Positions 50,431 through 59,613 are shown, numbered from the stretch's first letter. The stretch is DNA of 64,000 nt from an uncultured Rivibacter sp. (GCA_946480925.1 CAMLLU010000012.1:47710-111709); one strand, 5' to 3'. Made by a program: numbers and translations. Notes: generated by a model from the sequence alone, not told the origin.

Positions 50431-50498
50431 CGCTCTTCAGGCGCCCCGGCGGCTGTCGCCGGTGGTGCCGAACGGAACCACTGAAAGGAGCGATAGCC

Positions 50499-50966
50499 AT
50501 GTATGAATCGATGCTGAACTTCCCGGGCAGTGTGTTTGGCGAATTCGAACGCCTGCGCCGCGAACTCGACGACGTCTTCGGCGCCGCGGGCCTGCCAAGC
50601 AGCATCCGCTCGGTGGCGCCGGGCACCTTCCCGGCCATCAACGTGGGCAACACGCCCAACAGCGTGGAGGTCTACGCCTTCGCGCCGGGTATCGACGCGT
50701 CCAAGCTCGACGTGACCATCGACCGCGGCGTGCTCACCATCTCCGGCGAGCGGCCCTCCACGCTGCCCGGCAACGGTGAAGGCAACACCGGCCATCGCAC
50801 CAGCGTGTACAGCCGCGAGCGCGTGAGCGGCAGCTTCAAGCGCGCCATCGCGCTGCCCGACGACGTGGACCCCGCACGCGTGAACGCGAGCTACCGCGAC
50901 GGTGTGCTCAATGTGAGCATCGCGCGGCGCGAGTCGGAGCAGCCGCGCCGCATCGCCATCCAGTGA
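50499..50966 (+). CDS. Hsp20 small heat-shock protein
   Basis: 155 residues. The alpha-crystallin domain spans about 48-145, with NSVEVYAFAPGIDASKLDVTIDRGVLTISGER and SFKRAIALPDDVDPARVNAS, then the signature DGVLNVSIARRE. Small Hsps hold unfolded proteins. ATG 50499 follows AAAGGAG. It is followed after 30 bases by a second hsp20, a common pair in Burkholderiales. Confidence 0.93.
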   Translation: MYESMLNFPGSVFGEFERLRRELDDVFGAAGLPSSIRSVAPGTFPAINVGNTPNSVEVYAFAPGIDASKLDVTIDRGVLTISGERPSTLPGNGEGNTGHRTSVYSRERVSGSFKRAIALPDDVDPARVNASYRDGVLNVSIARRESEQPRRIAIQ

Positions 50967-50996
50967 CCGGTGGCCAGCAGGAAAAGGAGGACCATC

Positions 50997-51401
50997 ATGA
51001 GCACTCAAGAAGTCAAGACCACCACGACGCAACAACCGCAGCAGCAGGCATCGCAGCAGCAGGCCGACAACCGCGCCATCGTGCCGCGCGTCGACGTGCT
51101 GGAAGACGAGACCGGCATCACGCTGCTGGCCGACCTGCCCGGCGTCCCGAAGGACCAGCTCGAACTCAAGGTCGAAGGCGACACGCTGCTGATCGAAGGC
51201 GCCGTCGCGCCGGCCATGCCCAGCGGCCTGGAGCCCGTGTACGCCGAGGTGCGCGTGCCGCGCTACCGCCGCGCCTTCACGCTGAGCCGTGAACTCGACG
51301 CCGCCCGCATCGACGCCAACCTGAAGGACGGCGTGCTGAACCTGCGCATCCCGAAACAGGAACACGCGCAGCCGCGCCGCATTACCGTGCAGGTGGGCTG
51401 A
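50997..51401 (+). CDS. Hsp20 small heat-shock protein, second copy
   Basis: 134 residues. A Gln/Thr-rich N-terminus (TTTTQQPQQQASQQQ) precedes an alpha-crystallin domain with ETGITLLADLPGVPKDQLEL, VEGDTLLIEGAV and the C-terminal NLKDGVLNLRIPKQE. The Gln-rich arm differs from the first copy and may alter oligomer size. ATG 50997 follows AAAAGGAGG; same operon as the previous gene. Confidence 0.93.
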   Translation: MSTQEVKTTTTQQPQQQASQQQADNRAIVPRVDVLEDETGITLLADLPGVPKDQLELKVEGDTLLIEGAVAPAMPSGLEPVYAEVRVPRYRRAFTLSRELDAARIDANLKDGVLNLRIPKQEHAQPRRITVQVG

Positions 51402-51518
51402 GGCGAGCCGGGGCTTGTGGGCCTTCGCGGGAGGGACGAGCCGCGCGGCGGGTAACCGCGGGTGAGAGGTGGTTCGGCGGGCAGCCGGCGGCTTGCATTC
51501 GCACATCGGTCGCCTATG

Positions 51519-51534
51519 CTGTATGTCCGTACAG
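51519..51534. promoter_or_regulatory. LexA-like palindrome CTGT-N8-ACAG
   Basis: CTGTATGTCCGTACAG matches the LexA box form CTGT-N8-ACAG exactly, 39 bases before the VOC gene start. The inner GTATGTCCGTAC part is also near palindromic, so another dimeric regulator is possible. Confidence 0.45.
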
Positions 51535-51573
51535 TGTTCGGGCGCCCGGCCCGCCAACCCAAGGAGACTCCTG

Positions 51574-52056
51574 ATGCCCCGCAAGCCCGTGAAGGCCATT
51601 CCCGACGGCTACACCAGCGTCACGCCTTACCTCACCGTCAAAGACGCCGCGAAGGCGATCGAGTTCTACAAGAAGGCGTTCAACGCCGAGGAGGTGATGC
51701 GCTTCAACACCCCCGACGGCAAGATTGCCCATGCCGAGGTCCGCATCGGCGGCGCGGTGATCATGCTGCACGACGAGACGCCCGAGTGGAAGGCGCTGAG
51801 CCCGCAGACCATCGGCGATTCGGGCAGCAGCATCATGCTGTACGTGCCCGACGTCGATGCCGTGTTCAAGCGCGCCGTCGAGGCCGGCGCCACCGTCATG
51901 ATGGACGTGGCCGACCAGTTCTATGGCGACCGCTGCGGCAACATCCGCGACCCCTTCGGCCACAAGTGGAGCATCGCCACGCACATCGAAGACGTGGAGC
52001 CTGACGAACTGCAGCGCCGCTCGGCCAAGCTGTTCGAGCAGCAGCAGGGCGGCTGA
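51574..52056 (+). CDS. VOC-superfamily (PhnB-like) protein
   Basis: 160 residues. SVTPYLTVKDAAKAIEFYKK, then AEVRIGGAVIMLHDETPEW, SSIMLYVPDVDAVFKRAVEAG and GDRCGNIRDPFGHKWSIATH match the glyoxalase/PhnB group. Such proteins bind a metal and include resistance and isomerase functions; the precise one cannot be told. ATG 51574 follows AAGGAG. Stop is one base from the stop of the convergent hydratase gene. Confidence 0.9.
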   Translation: MPRKPVKAIPDGYTSVTPYLTVKDAAKAIEFYKKAFNAEEVMRFNTPDGKIAHAEVRIGGAVIMLHDETPEWKALSPQTIGDSGSSIMLYVPDVDAVFKRAVEAGATVMMDVADQFYGDRCGNIRDPFGHKWSIATHIEDVEPDELQRRSAKLFEQQQGG

Positions 52057-52057
52057 C

Positions 52058-52831
52058 CTACAGGGCGGCCTGCGCGCTGCCGATGCCGTCGAAGGCCACG
52101 TGCACCACGTCGCCTGCCTGGGCGCGCAGCAGCCCGCACCACGAGCCGGCGCTCACCACGCTGCCGGCCGCCACCGTGGTGCCGTTGCGCGTGGCATGGC
52201 GCAGCCACTGCGGCAGTACGAAGCACGGGTTGCCCAGCGGGTGGCTGCCGCGGTAGGTCGCTTCGGCCGCCGTGCCCAGGCGCACGCGGCACGTCTGCGT
52301 GGACCAGTCGCGTGCCGGCTCGAAGGGCACCCATTCGCCCAGCACCAGTGCGCCGTGCGACTGCAGGTCGGCCAGGCGCGCCAGCGGCGGGGCCTCCAGC
52401 GCTTCGGCCCAGCGCGACTCGACGACCTCGATCGACACGCACATCGCATCGACCAGCGCCGCCGCGCCGTCCACGTCGAGCGTGGCGGCCAGCGCGGCGT
52501 CGACGTCGCGGCCCAGCCGCAGCGCCACCTCGGCTTCGATGCCGCGCAGGCGCAGCGGCCAGTCCTTCGGCGCTACGGCCGGGCTGCGCCACACGCCGGC
52601 CGGCGGCAGCGGTGCATGGGTGAGTTCGATGTCGCGCGACGGGCCGCCGCTCTTCCACCAGCGCGGCGCGGTGCTGCCCGCACCGAACCAGCCGAGCTCG
52701 CGCGCCACGCCGTCCTGCACGGCATAGGCCGCGGCCGCATCGGGCAACTGTGGTGCCGGCACGGGCTTCCCGCTGCGCCGCGCCTGCACGAGCAAGGCCA
52801 CGGCCTCGGCAACCTGGGTGGTTTGTGTCAT
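52058..52831 (-). CDS. 2-oxopent-4-enoate hydratase-like / FAH-family protein
   Basis: 257 residues. The pattern AVALLVQARRSGKPVPAPQL, AAYAVQDGVARELGW, LRLRGIEAEVALRLGRDVDA (metal-binding Glu block) and VSIEVVESRWAEA is that of 2-hydroxypentadienoate hydratases and related FAH-type decarboxylases. The family works in meta-cleavage degradation, but no other pathway gene is nearby, so substrate is open. Single gene. Confidence 0.85.
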   Translation of the reverse strand: MTQTTQVAEAVALLVQARRSGKPVPAPQLPDAAAAYAVQDGVARELGWFGAGSTAPRWWKSGGPSRDIELTHAPLPPAGVWRSPAVAPKDWPLRLRGIEAEVALRLGRDVDAALAATLDVDGAAALVDAMCVSIEVVESRWAEALEAPPLARLADLQSHGALVLGEWVPFEPARDWSTQTCRVRLGTAAEATYRGSHPLGNPCFVLPQWLRHATRNGTTVAAGSVVSAGSWCGLLRAQAGDVVHVAFDGIGSAQAAL

Positions 52832-52891
52832 CGTTCGTCCTCGCGGGCGCTGGTCGCCGTGTGTTCGTGTTGCGCCTGCATTCTGCTTGCC

Positions 52892-53149
52892 ATGAAGTAC
52901 GAGCTCGTCGAACGAGGTCACCGGCTCGAAGCGATCGGCGCGCATAGCGGCTATCGCATCCGCATGACCACGCTGGCTGCCCCTGCGCTGCCGGCCTGGC
53001 CGCTGCACGTGTGGGTGCGCGGCTCCGAAAGCGAAGACGAGGTCGCGGTGGACGTGCCCAGGCACCAGCTGTCGAGCGCGGCCGAAGCCTTCGACTATGG
53101 CTACGACTGCGCGGTGGCGTGGATCGACGCGCTCGACCACCGGCGTTGA
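52892..53149 (+). CDS. small conserved protein, unknown function
   Basis: 85 residues, soluble, with MKYELVERGHRLEAIGAHSG, WVRGSESEDEVAVDVPRHQL and a final FDYGYDCAVAWIDALD helix. I do not recognise a named family. ATG 52892 is preceded by TGCTTGCC with no strong ribosome site. It is divergent from the hydratase and convergent with the MFS gene. Confidence 0.6.
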   Translation: MKYELVERGHRLEAIGAHSGYRIRMTTLAAPALPAWPLHVWVRGSESEDEVAVDVPRHQLSSAAEAFDYGYDCAVAWIDALDHRR

Positions 53150-53168
53150 CAGGCCCTGGCCGTGTCGC

Positions 53169-54419
53169 TCACGTGGTGCCCGCCGGCTGCGGCCGTGCGC
53201 CTGCCGCGGGTGGCGCGGCGAACTGCAGCCGCCCCACCCACCACAGCGCGGCCAGCGTCAGCACCACCGCGACCCAGCCGCAATGCTCGTAGCCGGTCAC
53301 GAAGCCCTGCGCATCGCGGCCGATGAGCGCGCCGCCCACCAGCGAGGCCAGCCCCATCGCGGCCGACTGCACCGAGCCGTTCAGGCTCATGAAGGTGCCG
53401 CGCAGCTCGGGCTTGGCCGCCTGCGTGATGAGCGCCATGCCGGGCACCATGCGGCCCGACACGAACACGAAGAACATGGTCGTCACGGCCACCAGCACCG
53501 CAATGGGCACCGGCGGCAGGTAGGTGATGCCCACGAGCGGCAGCAGCGCCAGCGCGGCCACCACGCGGAAGGTGGGCACCTTGCCCCAGCGGTCGGCTGC
53601 CGCGCCAATCCAGCGTGCGCTGAACAGCGTGGCCACACCGCCGGCCAGGTACACCAGCGGGATCTGCTGCGACGCCAGCCCGAGGTTGGCCGTCATGTAG
53701 ATCGTGAGGAAGGGAATGGTGGTGAAGCCGGTGGACATGATGAGCGCGGTGAAGCCGAAGGCGCGCCAGTGGCGCGGCTCGCGCAGCACGTCGGCGATGT
53801 CGCGCCAGGCCGAATGGCTGCGGCCCGCGTGCAGGTGGGCGTCGATGACCGGCAGCGTGCGCAGGCCCACCGCGCCGATGGCGAAGCTCACCAAGGCAAT
53901 GGCCACGAAGCTTGCATGCCAGCCCCACAGCTCGGCCAGCCACAGCGAGGCCGGCACGCCCGCCACGGTGGAAAGCGAAAACGCCGCCATCACCACGCCC
54001 ATGGCCTGGCCACGGCGCTCGAACGGGATCGCATCGGCGACGATGGTCTGCACCAGCGCGCCCATCACGCCGCCGAACAGGCCGGCCAGCACGCGAGCGG
54101 TCATGAGCAATGCGTAGGTGGGCGCGAGCCCGCAGGCCAGCGTGGCCAGCGCGAAGCCGAAGTACAGCCACAGCAGGAGCCGCTTGCGCTCGAAGCGGTC
54201 GACGAAGGTGCTGCCTACCAGCCCCGAGGCGCCGGCGGCCAGCGTGTAGGCCGACACGAGCAGGCCGAACTGCGCATCGCTGATGCCGAACAGCCGCGTG
54301 AGCTGCGGGCCCAGCGGCATCATCACCATGAAGTCCACGATGTAGGTGAACTGCAGGCCGGCCAGCGTGAACAGCAGCGCGTGTTCGTTGAGCGGCGGGC
54401 GGGGCGGGGTGTCTTGCAT
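53169..54419 (-). CDS. MFS transporter
   Basis: 416 residues, twelve helices. The signature loop GSTFVDRFERKRLLLW follows helix 2, and IPFERRGQAMGVVMAAFSLS and GLASQQIPLVYLAGGVATLF are typical of DHA1-type efflux pumps such as AraJ or Bcr relatives. Substrate unknown. Alone on the minus strand; its end meets the small conserved gene with 19 bases between. Confidence 0.88.
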   Translation of the reverse strand: MQDTPPRPPLNEHALLFTLAGLQFTYIVDFMVMMPLGPQLTRLFGISDAQFGLLVSAYTLAAGASGLVGSTFVDRFERKRLLLWLYFGFALATLACGLAPTYALLMTARVLAGLFGGVMGALVQTIVADAIPFERRGQAMGVVMAAFSLSTVAGVPASLWLAELWGWHASFVAIALVSFAIGAVGLRTLPVIDAHLHAGRSHSAWRDIADVLREPRHWRAFGFTALIMSTGFTTIPFLTIYMTANLGLASQQIPLVYLAGGVATLFSARWIGAAADRWGKVPTFRVVAALALLPLVGITYLPPVPIAVLVAVTTMFFVFVSGRMVPGMALITQAAKPELRGTFMSLNGSVQSAAMGLASLVGGALIGRDAQGFVTGYEHCGWVAVVLTLAALWWVGRLQFAAPPAAGARPQPAGTT

Positions 54420-54533
54420 GAAGGCGAGGGCGGCGGCAAACGGGGGCGGGGCTGCGATTGCAGCACGCCGCCCGTGAACCTTTGGCGTCTGGGGCTTTGC
54501 CGCCGCTGCCCGGTGCCCGATGCCGAACGAGGC

Positions 54534-55649
54534 TTACTCGTCCGAGGAGCCCAGCGTGACCTGCTGCTTGCGTGTCTTGCCTTCGCGCCACACGGTGAGC
54601 GTGACCTTGTCGCCGGGCTGGAAGCGTTCCAGCGCGCTCAGCAGGCCGTCGAAGTCCTTCAGCGGTTCGTCGTTCACCGCGGTGATCACGTCGCCGGCCA
54701 CGATGCCGCCGCCTTCACCGCGCGCGAACGGCTTGAGCCCCGCGGCGGCTGCCGCACCGCCGCGCTGCACCTGCACCAGCGGCACGCCTTCGGGCAGGCC
54801 GAGGGCGCGGGTCATGCCTTCGGGGCCCACCGCCACGCCGAGTGCAGGGCGCACCATGCGGCCGTCGCGGATGAGCCGCGGCACGATGCGGTTCACCTCG
54901 TCGATCGGGATCGCGAAGCCGATGCCGGCGCTCGCGCCCGAGGGGCTGTAGATCGCGGTGTTCACGCCGATCACGCGGCCGGCCGAGTCGAGCAGCGGGC
55001 CACCCGAGTTGCCGGGGTTGATGGCCGCGTCGGTCTGGATCACGCCGCGGATGGTGCGTTGCGTCACCGAGTCGATCTCGCGGTTGAGCGCGCTCACGAT
55101 GCCGGTGGTGAGCGTCTGGTCGAGGCCGAAGGGGTTGCCGATGGCATAGACCTTCTGGCCCACGGCGAGATCCTTGCTGGTGCCCAGCGCCAGCGGCGGC
55201 AGCTTGCTCTTGGGCGCGTCGATCTTCAGCACCGCGATGTCGCGGTCGGGGAACACGCCCACCAGCTGCGCGCGGTGCGTGGTCTGGTCGGCCAGCGTCA
55301 CACGCGCGCCGCTGGCCTCCTGCACCACGTGGAAGTTGGTGACGATGTAGCCGCGCTCGTCCCACACGAAGCCGGTGCCGGTGCCGCGCGGCACCTGCTG
55401 CACGTTCATCGAGAAGAAGTCTCGTTGCACCGCCAGCGTGGTGATGTTCACCACCGATGGCGAGGCCTTCTTGAACACCGCGATGTTGTTGCTTTCGTCG
55501 GCCTCCAGCGGGCCTCGCGTGGCCGGTGTGCGCGGCGCGGCTTCGGTGGTGCTTTGCACCTGGCAGGCCCACAGCACGCCGAGTGCGGTGACCACCGCGA
55601 CGAACCCGCGGCCGATGCGCGCGGGCATGGTCTTGAGAGCGTTGTGCAT
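54534..55649 (-). CDS. S1C serine protease, DegS/DegQ-like
   Basis: 371 residues. An N-terminal segment (GFVAVVTALGVLWACQVQS) is a signal or lipoprotein anchor with a possible lipobox Cys29. The trypsin-like domain has His107 (VTNFHVVQ), Asp137 (FPDRDIAVL) and Ser215 (NPGNSGGPL); one PDZ domain follows (residues about 260-360). A single PDZ is the DegS-type layout. Likely a periplasmic stress or quality-control protease. It is divergent from the nitroreductase-type gene. Confidence 0.9.
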   Translation of the reverse strand: MHNALKTMPARIGRGFVAVVTALGVLWACQVQSTTEAAPRTPATRGPLEADESNNIAVFKKASPSVVNITTLAVQRDFFSMNVQQVPRGTGTGFVWDERGYIVTNFHVVQEASGARVTLADQTTHRAQLVGVFPDRDIAVLKIDAPKSKLPPLALGTSKDLAVGQKVYAIGNPFGLDQTLTTGIVSALNREIDSVTQRTIRGVIQTDAAINPGNSGGPLLDSAGRVIGVNTAIYSPSGASAGIGFAIPIDEVNRIVPRLIRDGRMVRPALGVAVGPEGMTRALGLPEGVPLVQVQRGGAAAAAGLKPFARGEGGGIVAGDVITAVNDEPLKDFDGLLSALERFQPGDKVTLTVWREGKTRKQQVTLGSSDE

Positions 55650-55777
55650 CGTTGGTTCTCCAGCGGAAAGACAGAGCGATGCGCGGATGCTAGGGCCTGT
55701 TCGTGTAGCCGCGTGTAGCCGGCGGCGCACGGGTATAGATTGGCGCGGGGGCCGGTTGCAAGAAGGCTTTGCAAGGC

Positions 55778-57727
55778 ATGCCGAAGATCCTGTGGGTGGC
55801 ATTGCCGCTGCTCGTGGCGGCGGCGCTGGTGCTGGGGCAGCTGCTGCTGGCGCGGCGTTGGCCGTCGCGGCACGCGCTCAACGTCTGGTCGAGCCTGCTG
55901 CTCGTGTTGTACGTGTGCACGACGGCCGGCCTGGGCATCTTCTGGGTCGCCAACCAGCAGCTGCCGGTGTTCGACTGGCACTACCTGTTCGGCTACGCCA
56001 CGGTGCTGCTGCTGGCGCTGCACCTGTCGTTCAACCTCCGCATCGTGTGGCGCTACTTCACGCGCCGGCGCGCCGCCGCAGCAGCGGCCGGTGCGGTGCC
56101 GCAAGAGGCGGCTGGCCCAGGCCGGCGCTTCGCGCTCGGCGCACTCGGGGCCTTGCTCGCGACCGGAGCGGCATTCGTGCTGGGGCTGAGGCATGGCCGC
56201 AGCGAGCTGCACGTGGCGTCGTCCAGCGAAGCGGGTGCCGTGGGTGGCAGCAGCAGTGCGGCGACTTCCGCCGCCGCGCAGGCACTCGCCATCGTCGAGC
56301 GCTTCCATGCGTTCTCATCGCACTCGCGCACCGGCGTGCTGCTGCGTGCGCCGGGCACCGGGTGGGGCGATGCGCCACCGGCCTTCAAGCACGACCCGCG
56401 TGCAACGCGCGTGGTGCCGCTGCCGGTACCGCGCAGCAGTGCGGCAGCGGGTGCCGGCAGCCGCCTCGAGCTGGCTGCGCTGGCCGACGTGCTGTGGCAT
56501 ACCGCCGGCATCAGCGAATCGCGCGGCGCGATCGCGCTGCGGGCCTCGCCTTCGTCGGGCGCGCTGTTCTCCACCGAGCTGTACGTTGCTGCGCGTGCGA
56601 TCAACGGGCTCCCACCGGGCCTGTGGCACTACCGCGCCGATGACCATGCGATCGAGCTGCTGCGCGAAGGCGCGGTTGCCGATGCAGCGCTCGGTGCGCC
56701 GGGCGACGCCAGGCTGCACGATGCGCTCGCCGTGGTGGTGGCCACCGCGGTGTTCGGCCGCACAGGCCACAAGTACCGCGACCGCACCTACCGCTACGTG
56801 CTGGCCGACCTGGGCCATGCACTCGAAAACCTGCGCATGGCCGCGCTGGCCATCGGCACGCAGCCGCATTTGCTCAGCCGCTTCGACGAGGCACAGGCGG
56901 CCGCCATGCTGGGCCTCGATGAAGCAGAAGAGGGTGTGCTGGCCATGATGGCTCTGCGGCCCGCGGGAGCGCCCGTGCATGGCGCAGCGGTGGCGAGCAC
57001 CGTTGCGCCCTGGCACGCACCGCCGGCCCGCTTCGATGCGCAGGCTCCGCCCATCGGCGCCACCGGTGCGGTCCATCGCGCCACCTCGTTGCGCGCGGCC
57101 ACGGCGGCCTCCGCCGTCGAACCTGCCGCCTCGGCCTCGGCGCAGCTGCCGCGTACGGAGACCATCGCCACCGCACACCGCGGCGTGCTCGACGTGATCG
57201 CGCGCCGCCGCTCGGTGCGCCGCTTCGCCACGCAGGCCGAGCTGCCGCTCGATGCACTCGCCGCAGTGCTCGACGCGATGCTGGCGCGCCAGCCGCCGTT
57301 GCTGTCGCCCGCCGTGCGCGTGCGGCTCGTGGCCAATGCCGTGGAGGGCCTCGCGCCCGGCGCGTATCGCTACGACGCCGCACAGCACCGCCTGCTGCCG
57401 CAACGCGCGCCTGCGGACCTGCGCGCTGCTGCACAGGCCGCGGCGCTCGACCAGGACGTGATCGGCGATGCCGCCGTCGTGTTCGTGCTCTCCATCGACC
57501 GCGCTGCCTTCGCGGCCGATGCTGCGGGCGCCGCACGCGGCTATCGCCACGCCTTCATCGAGGCTGGTCTCGTGGGCGAGCGTCTCTACCTCGAAGCACC
57601 GCGGCACGGCCTTGGCGTGTGTGCCGTGGGCGCCTTCTACGACGAAGAGGCCGCTGCGCTGGTGGCCGTCGACCCGGCCCGTGAATGGGTGGTGCACTTC
57701 GCGGCGCTGGGCGTGCCGGCCGCGTGA
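55778..57727 (+). CDS. membrane-anchored tandem nitroreductase (SagB/ThcOx-like)
   Basis: 649 residues. The N-terminus has three to four helices with His residues in FDWHYLFGYATVLLLALHLS, resembling a heme-carrying ferric-reductase or DUF4405-type membrane unit. Two nitroreductase/SagB-type FMN domains follow: about 150-400 (LADVLWHTAGISESRGAIAL, GLPPGLWHYRADDHAIELL) and about 460-645 (IARRRSVRRFATQAELPLDA, GLVGERLYLEAPRHGLGVCAVGAF). The SagB group oxidises thiazolines in peptide products, but no YcaO or precursor gene is seen. It may be a membrane redox enzyme. Confidence 0.8.
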   Translation: MPKILWVALPLLVAAALVLGQLLLARRWPSRHALNVWSSLLLVLYVCTTAGLGIFWVANQQLPVFDWHYLFGYATVLLLALHLSFNLRIVWRYFTRRRAAAAAAGAVPQEAAGPGRRFALGALGALLATGAAFVLGLRHGRSELHVASSSEAGAVGGSSSAATSAAAQALAIVERFHAFSSHSRTGVLLRAPGTGWGDAPPAFKHDPRATRVVPLPVPRSSAAAGAGSRLELAALADVLWHTAGISESRGAIALRASPSSGALFSTELYVAARAINGLPPGLWHYRADDHAIELLREGAVADAALGAPGDARLHDALAVVVATAVFGRTGHKYRDRTYRYVLADLGHALENLRMAALAIGTQPHLLSRFDEAQAAAMLGLDEAEEGVLAMMALRPAGAPVHGAAVASTVAPWHAPPARFDAQAPPIGATGAVHRATSLRAATAASAVEPAASASAQLPRTETIATAHRGVLDVIARRRSVRRFATQAELPLDALAAVLDAMLARQPPLLSPAVRVRLVANAVEGLAPGAYRYDAAQHRLLPQRAPADLRAAAQAAALDQDVIGDAAVVFVLSIDRAAFAADAAGAARGYRHAFIEAGLVGERLYLEAPRHGLGVCAVGAFYDEEAAALVAVDPAREWVVHFAALGVPAA

Positions 57728-57870
57728 GCGGTGCTTCAACCCAGCGGCAGGGAGCTCGCGAAGGTGTCAGCAGTTGTCACCGCAGCACCGGCGAAGGGGT
57801 GCGGCGGCGGATTGAATTTTTCGATGGCGCGGCGAGCGCCTTGCCGTAACAAGCTACCGGTTGCGGGTAA

Positions 57871-58272
57871 TCACCACGTCGCACGGCCCGCACGCCAGCC
57901 GGCAAAACGTTCTACCAGGTCGGTAAAAGTGGCGGGCACGAACCACTGCGGGTCGAAGACGTCGGAGCCCACCAACCTGGCCTTGTAGGCACCGGCCTCG
58001 CAGAAACGCAGCTCCTTCGAGCGCACGTCGGCGGCCTTGTCGAGCTGGTTGCGAAAGGACTGCAGCTTGAGCATGCCGCTGCCCGCTCGGGCGTTGAGGC
58101 TCATGCTGCCTTGCGTGACGAGCACTGCACGCCTGTCGTCCACCATCAGCAGTGCGAACAGGTCGTCCTTGGCGACCGCGTCCTGCACCAGCACGGCGCG
58201 GCGCAGGGCCTCGGGTTTCACGATGGACTTGTGCAGTGCATCGCAGTCGACCGTATCAATCAACCGGATCAT
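57871..58272 (-). CDS. hypothetical protein
   Basis: 133 residues from ATG 58272 (an upstream start at 58374 is possible). The sequence includes MIRLIDTVDCDALHKSIVKP, LVQDAVAKDDLFALLMVDDR and ELRFCEAGAYKARLVGSDVF. No family is recognised and no membrane segment is seen. Divergent from the HELTH-motif gene, with a 200-base lower-G+C gap between. Confidence 0.55.
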   Translation of the reverse strand: MIRLIDTVDCDALHKSIVKPEALRRAVLVQDAVAKDDLFALLMVDDRRAVLVTQGSMSLNARAGSGMLKLQSFRNQLDKAADVRSKELRFCEAGAYKARLVGSDVFDPQWFVPATFTDLVERFAGWRAGRATW

Positions 58273-58473
58273 TTCGATGGGATTTTGTGCAACGCAGCAT
58301 GCGCCAAAGTTTGCGCCTGTTCCGAAGCAAAACACAAATTCCCCAGTGGCGCATGTGACTTTCAGACGGGTCACCGCGGCGTGCTATACCAAAAAAAGGA
58401 AGCATGTTGTTGCATCGCAGCAATCGTTTGCCGTTCCTTCCTCCGTGTAGCCGCATCACTGTCCGAGCACCTC

Positions 58474-59247
58474 ATGTCCACGCCGAACACTCGCGTCGTC
58501 GCGCTGCCTTCCTATCGCAACGCATGGTCCGCACGTCCGCCTTCGCACGTGGCGCTCGGGCCCTACTGGCTCAACGTCGAGTTTCGGGAACGCTCGCTCA
58601 TGTACGACCGGCGCAAGCGAGCCTGCGTGAACATCGAAGACGCGCGCATCGAGCTGCGCGAAGACCTCGCCGGGCTCAAGCTCGTCGAGGCCTTCTTCGA
58701 ATGCATCATCCGCCTCAGCCACTTCAGCAAGGGCTGCCAGCAGGGCTGCATCGAAGAGGCCTACACGCACAGCTTCGCCACCGGCATGGTGGAGTTCGCG
58801 CAACGCAACCCCGACGCGTGGTCGTGGTTCAACCTGCTGCTCACGCAGCACCTGTCGAAGGACGTGCAGTACGACCGCGTCGTGCAGGGCTTCGTCGATC
58901 AACCACCGGCCATGCCCGCGCAGGTCTACATCGCCGGCCGCCCGATCACCTTGCGCTGCATTCCGAAGGCGAAGTGCAACGGCGCCTTCGGCTGGTACCA
59001 CTTCTCGCGGCGCGAGGCCCAGCTGTACGACGGCCTCACCGGCCCCAACCTCGCGGTGGTGGCCCTGCACGAGCTCACGCATGCCGTGCACCACACCTAC
59101 GACGTGAAGAAGCGCGACCTGCATCGCAACTTCAGGCACGCGCAGCTCAAGGGCTGGCTGGGCATCATGAAGAGCAACCCCAGTGTGTGGCGCTGGCTCG
59201 CGTGGGTGATGAGCTTTCCGGCCAAGGCCACGCTCGAAGCGGCCTGA
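58474..59247 (+). CDS. putative zinc metalloprotein with HELTH motif
   Basis: 257 residues. A zincin-type HExxH (HELTH, His199) lies in VVALHELTHAVHHTYDVKKRDLH, where a further His or Glu could be the third ligand. The rest (ALGPYWLNVEFRERSLMYDR, SKGCQQGCIEEAYTHSFATG) shows no known family. No signal peptide. It may be an SprT-like or regulatory protease or a non-enzymatic metal protein. Confidence 0.6.
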   Translation: MSTPNTRVVALPSYRNAWSARPPSHVALGPYWLNVEFRERSLMYDRRKRACVNIEDARIELREDLAGLKLVEAFFECIIRLSHFSKGCQQGCIEEAYTHSFATGMVEFAQRNPDAWSWFNLLLTQHLSKDVQYDRVVQGFVDQPPAMPAQVYIAGRPITLRCIPKAKCNGAFGWYHFSRREAQLYDGLTGPNLAVVALHELTHAVHHTYDVKKRDLHRNFRHAQLKGWLGIMKSNPSVWRWLAWVMSFPAKATLEAA

Positions 59248-59271
59248 GGCGGGCCTCGCCGCAGGGCCGGT

Positions 59272-59613
59272 TCAGGGGCCTGCGGCACCGCCGCTGGCGC
59301 GCGACACATAGTGCGCGAGCGCTTCGATCTGCCCGGCCGTCAAGGTGGCCCGGTACGACGGCATGCTGCCCAGGCCGTTGCGCAAGGCATTGGCCACGCG
59401 CGTCGCATCGGGCTTGATCTCGTCGAGCACCGGGCCCACGGCGCCTTCGCTGCCGGCTTCCTTGAGCGTGTGGCACAGCGAACAGGCCGGCGCTGCCCCG
59501 GTGAGAAAGAGCTGCCGGCCCTGCGCGAACTGCTCGGCCGTGCCGGCCTGCGCTGGCACGGCCGACACGAACACCAGCCCCGACGCCAGCAGGTGCAGCC
59601 CGCCAGCCCTCAT
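59272..59613 (-). CDS. small cytochrome c, SorB-like
   Basis: 113 residues. A signal peptide (about 1-23, ending AQAG) precedes a heme motif CSLCH (Cys44, Cys47, His48); the Met ligand is probably in GLGSMPSYRATLT. Overlaps the molybdoenzyme gene by four bases, so it is likely its electron acceptor as SorB is for SorA. Confidence 0.88.
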   Translation of the reverse strand: MRAGGLHLLASGLVFVSAVPAQAGTAEQFAQGRQLFLTGAAPACSLCHTLKEAGSEGAVGPVLDEIKPDATRVANALRNGLGSMPSYRATLTAGQIEALAHYVSRASGGAAGP

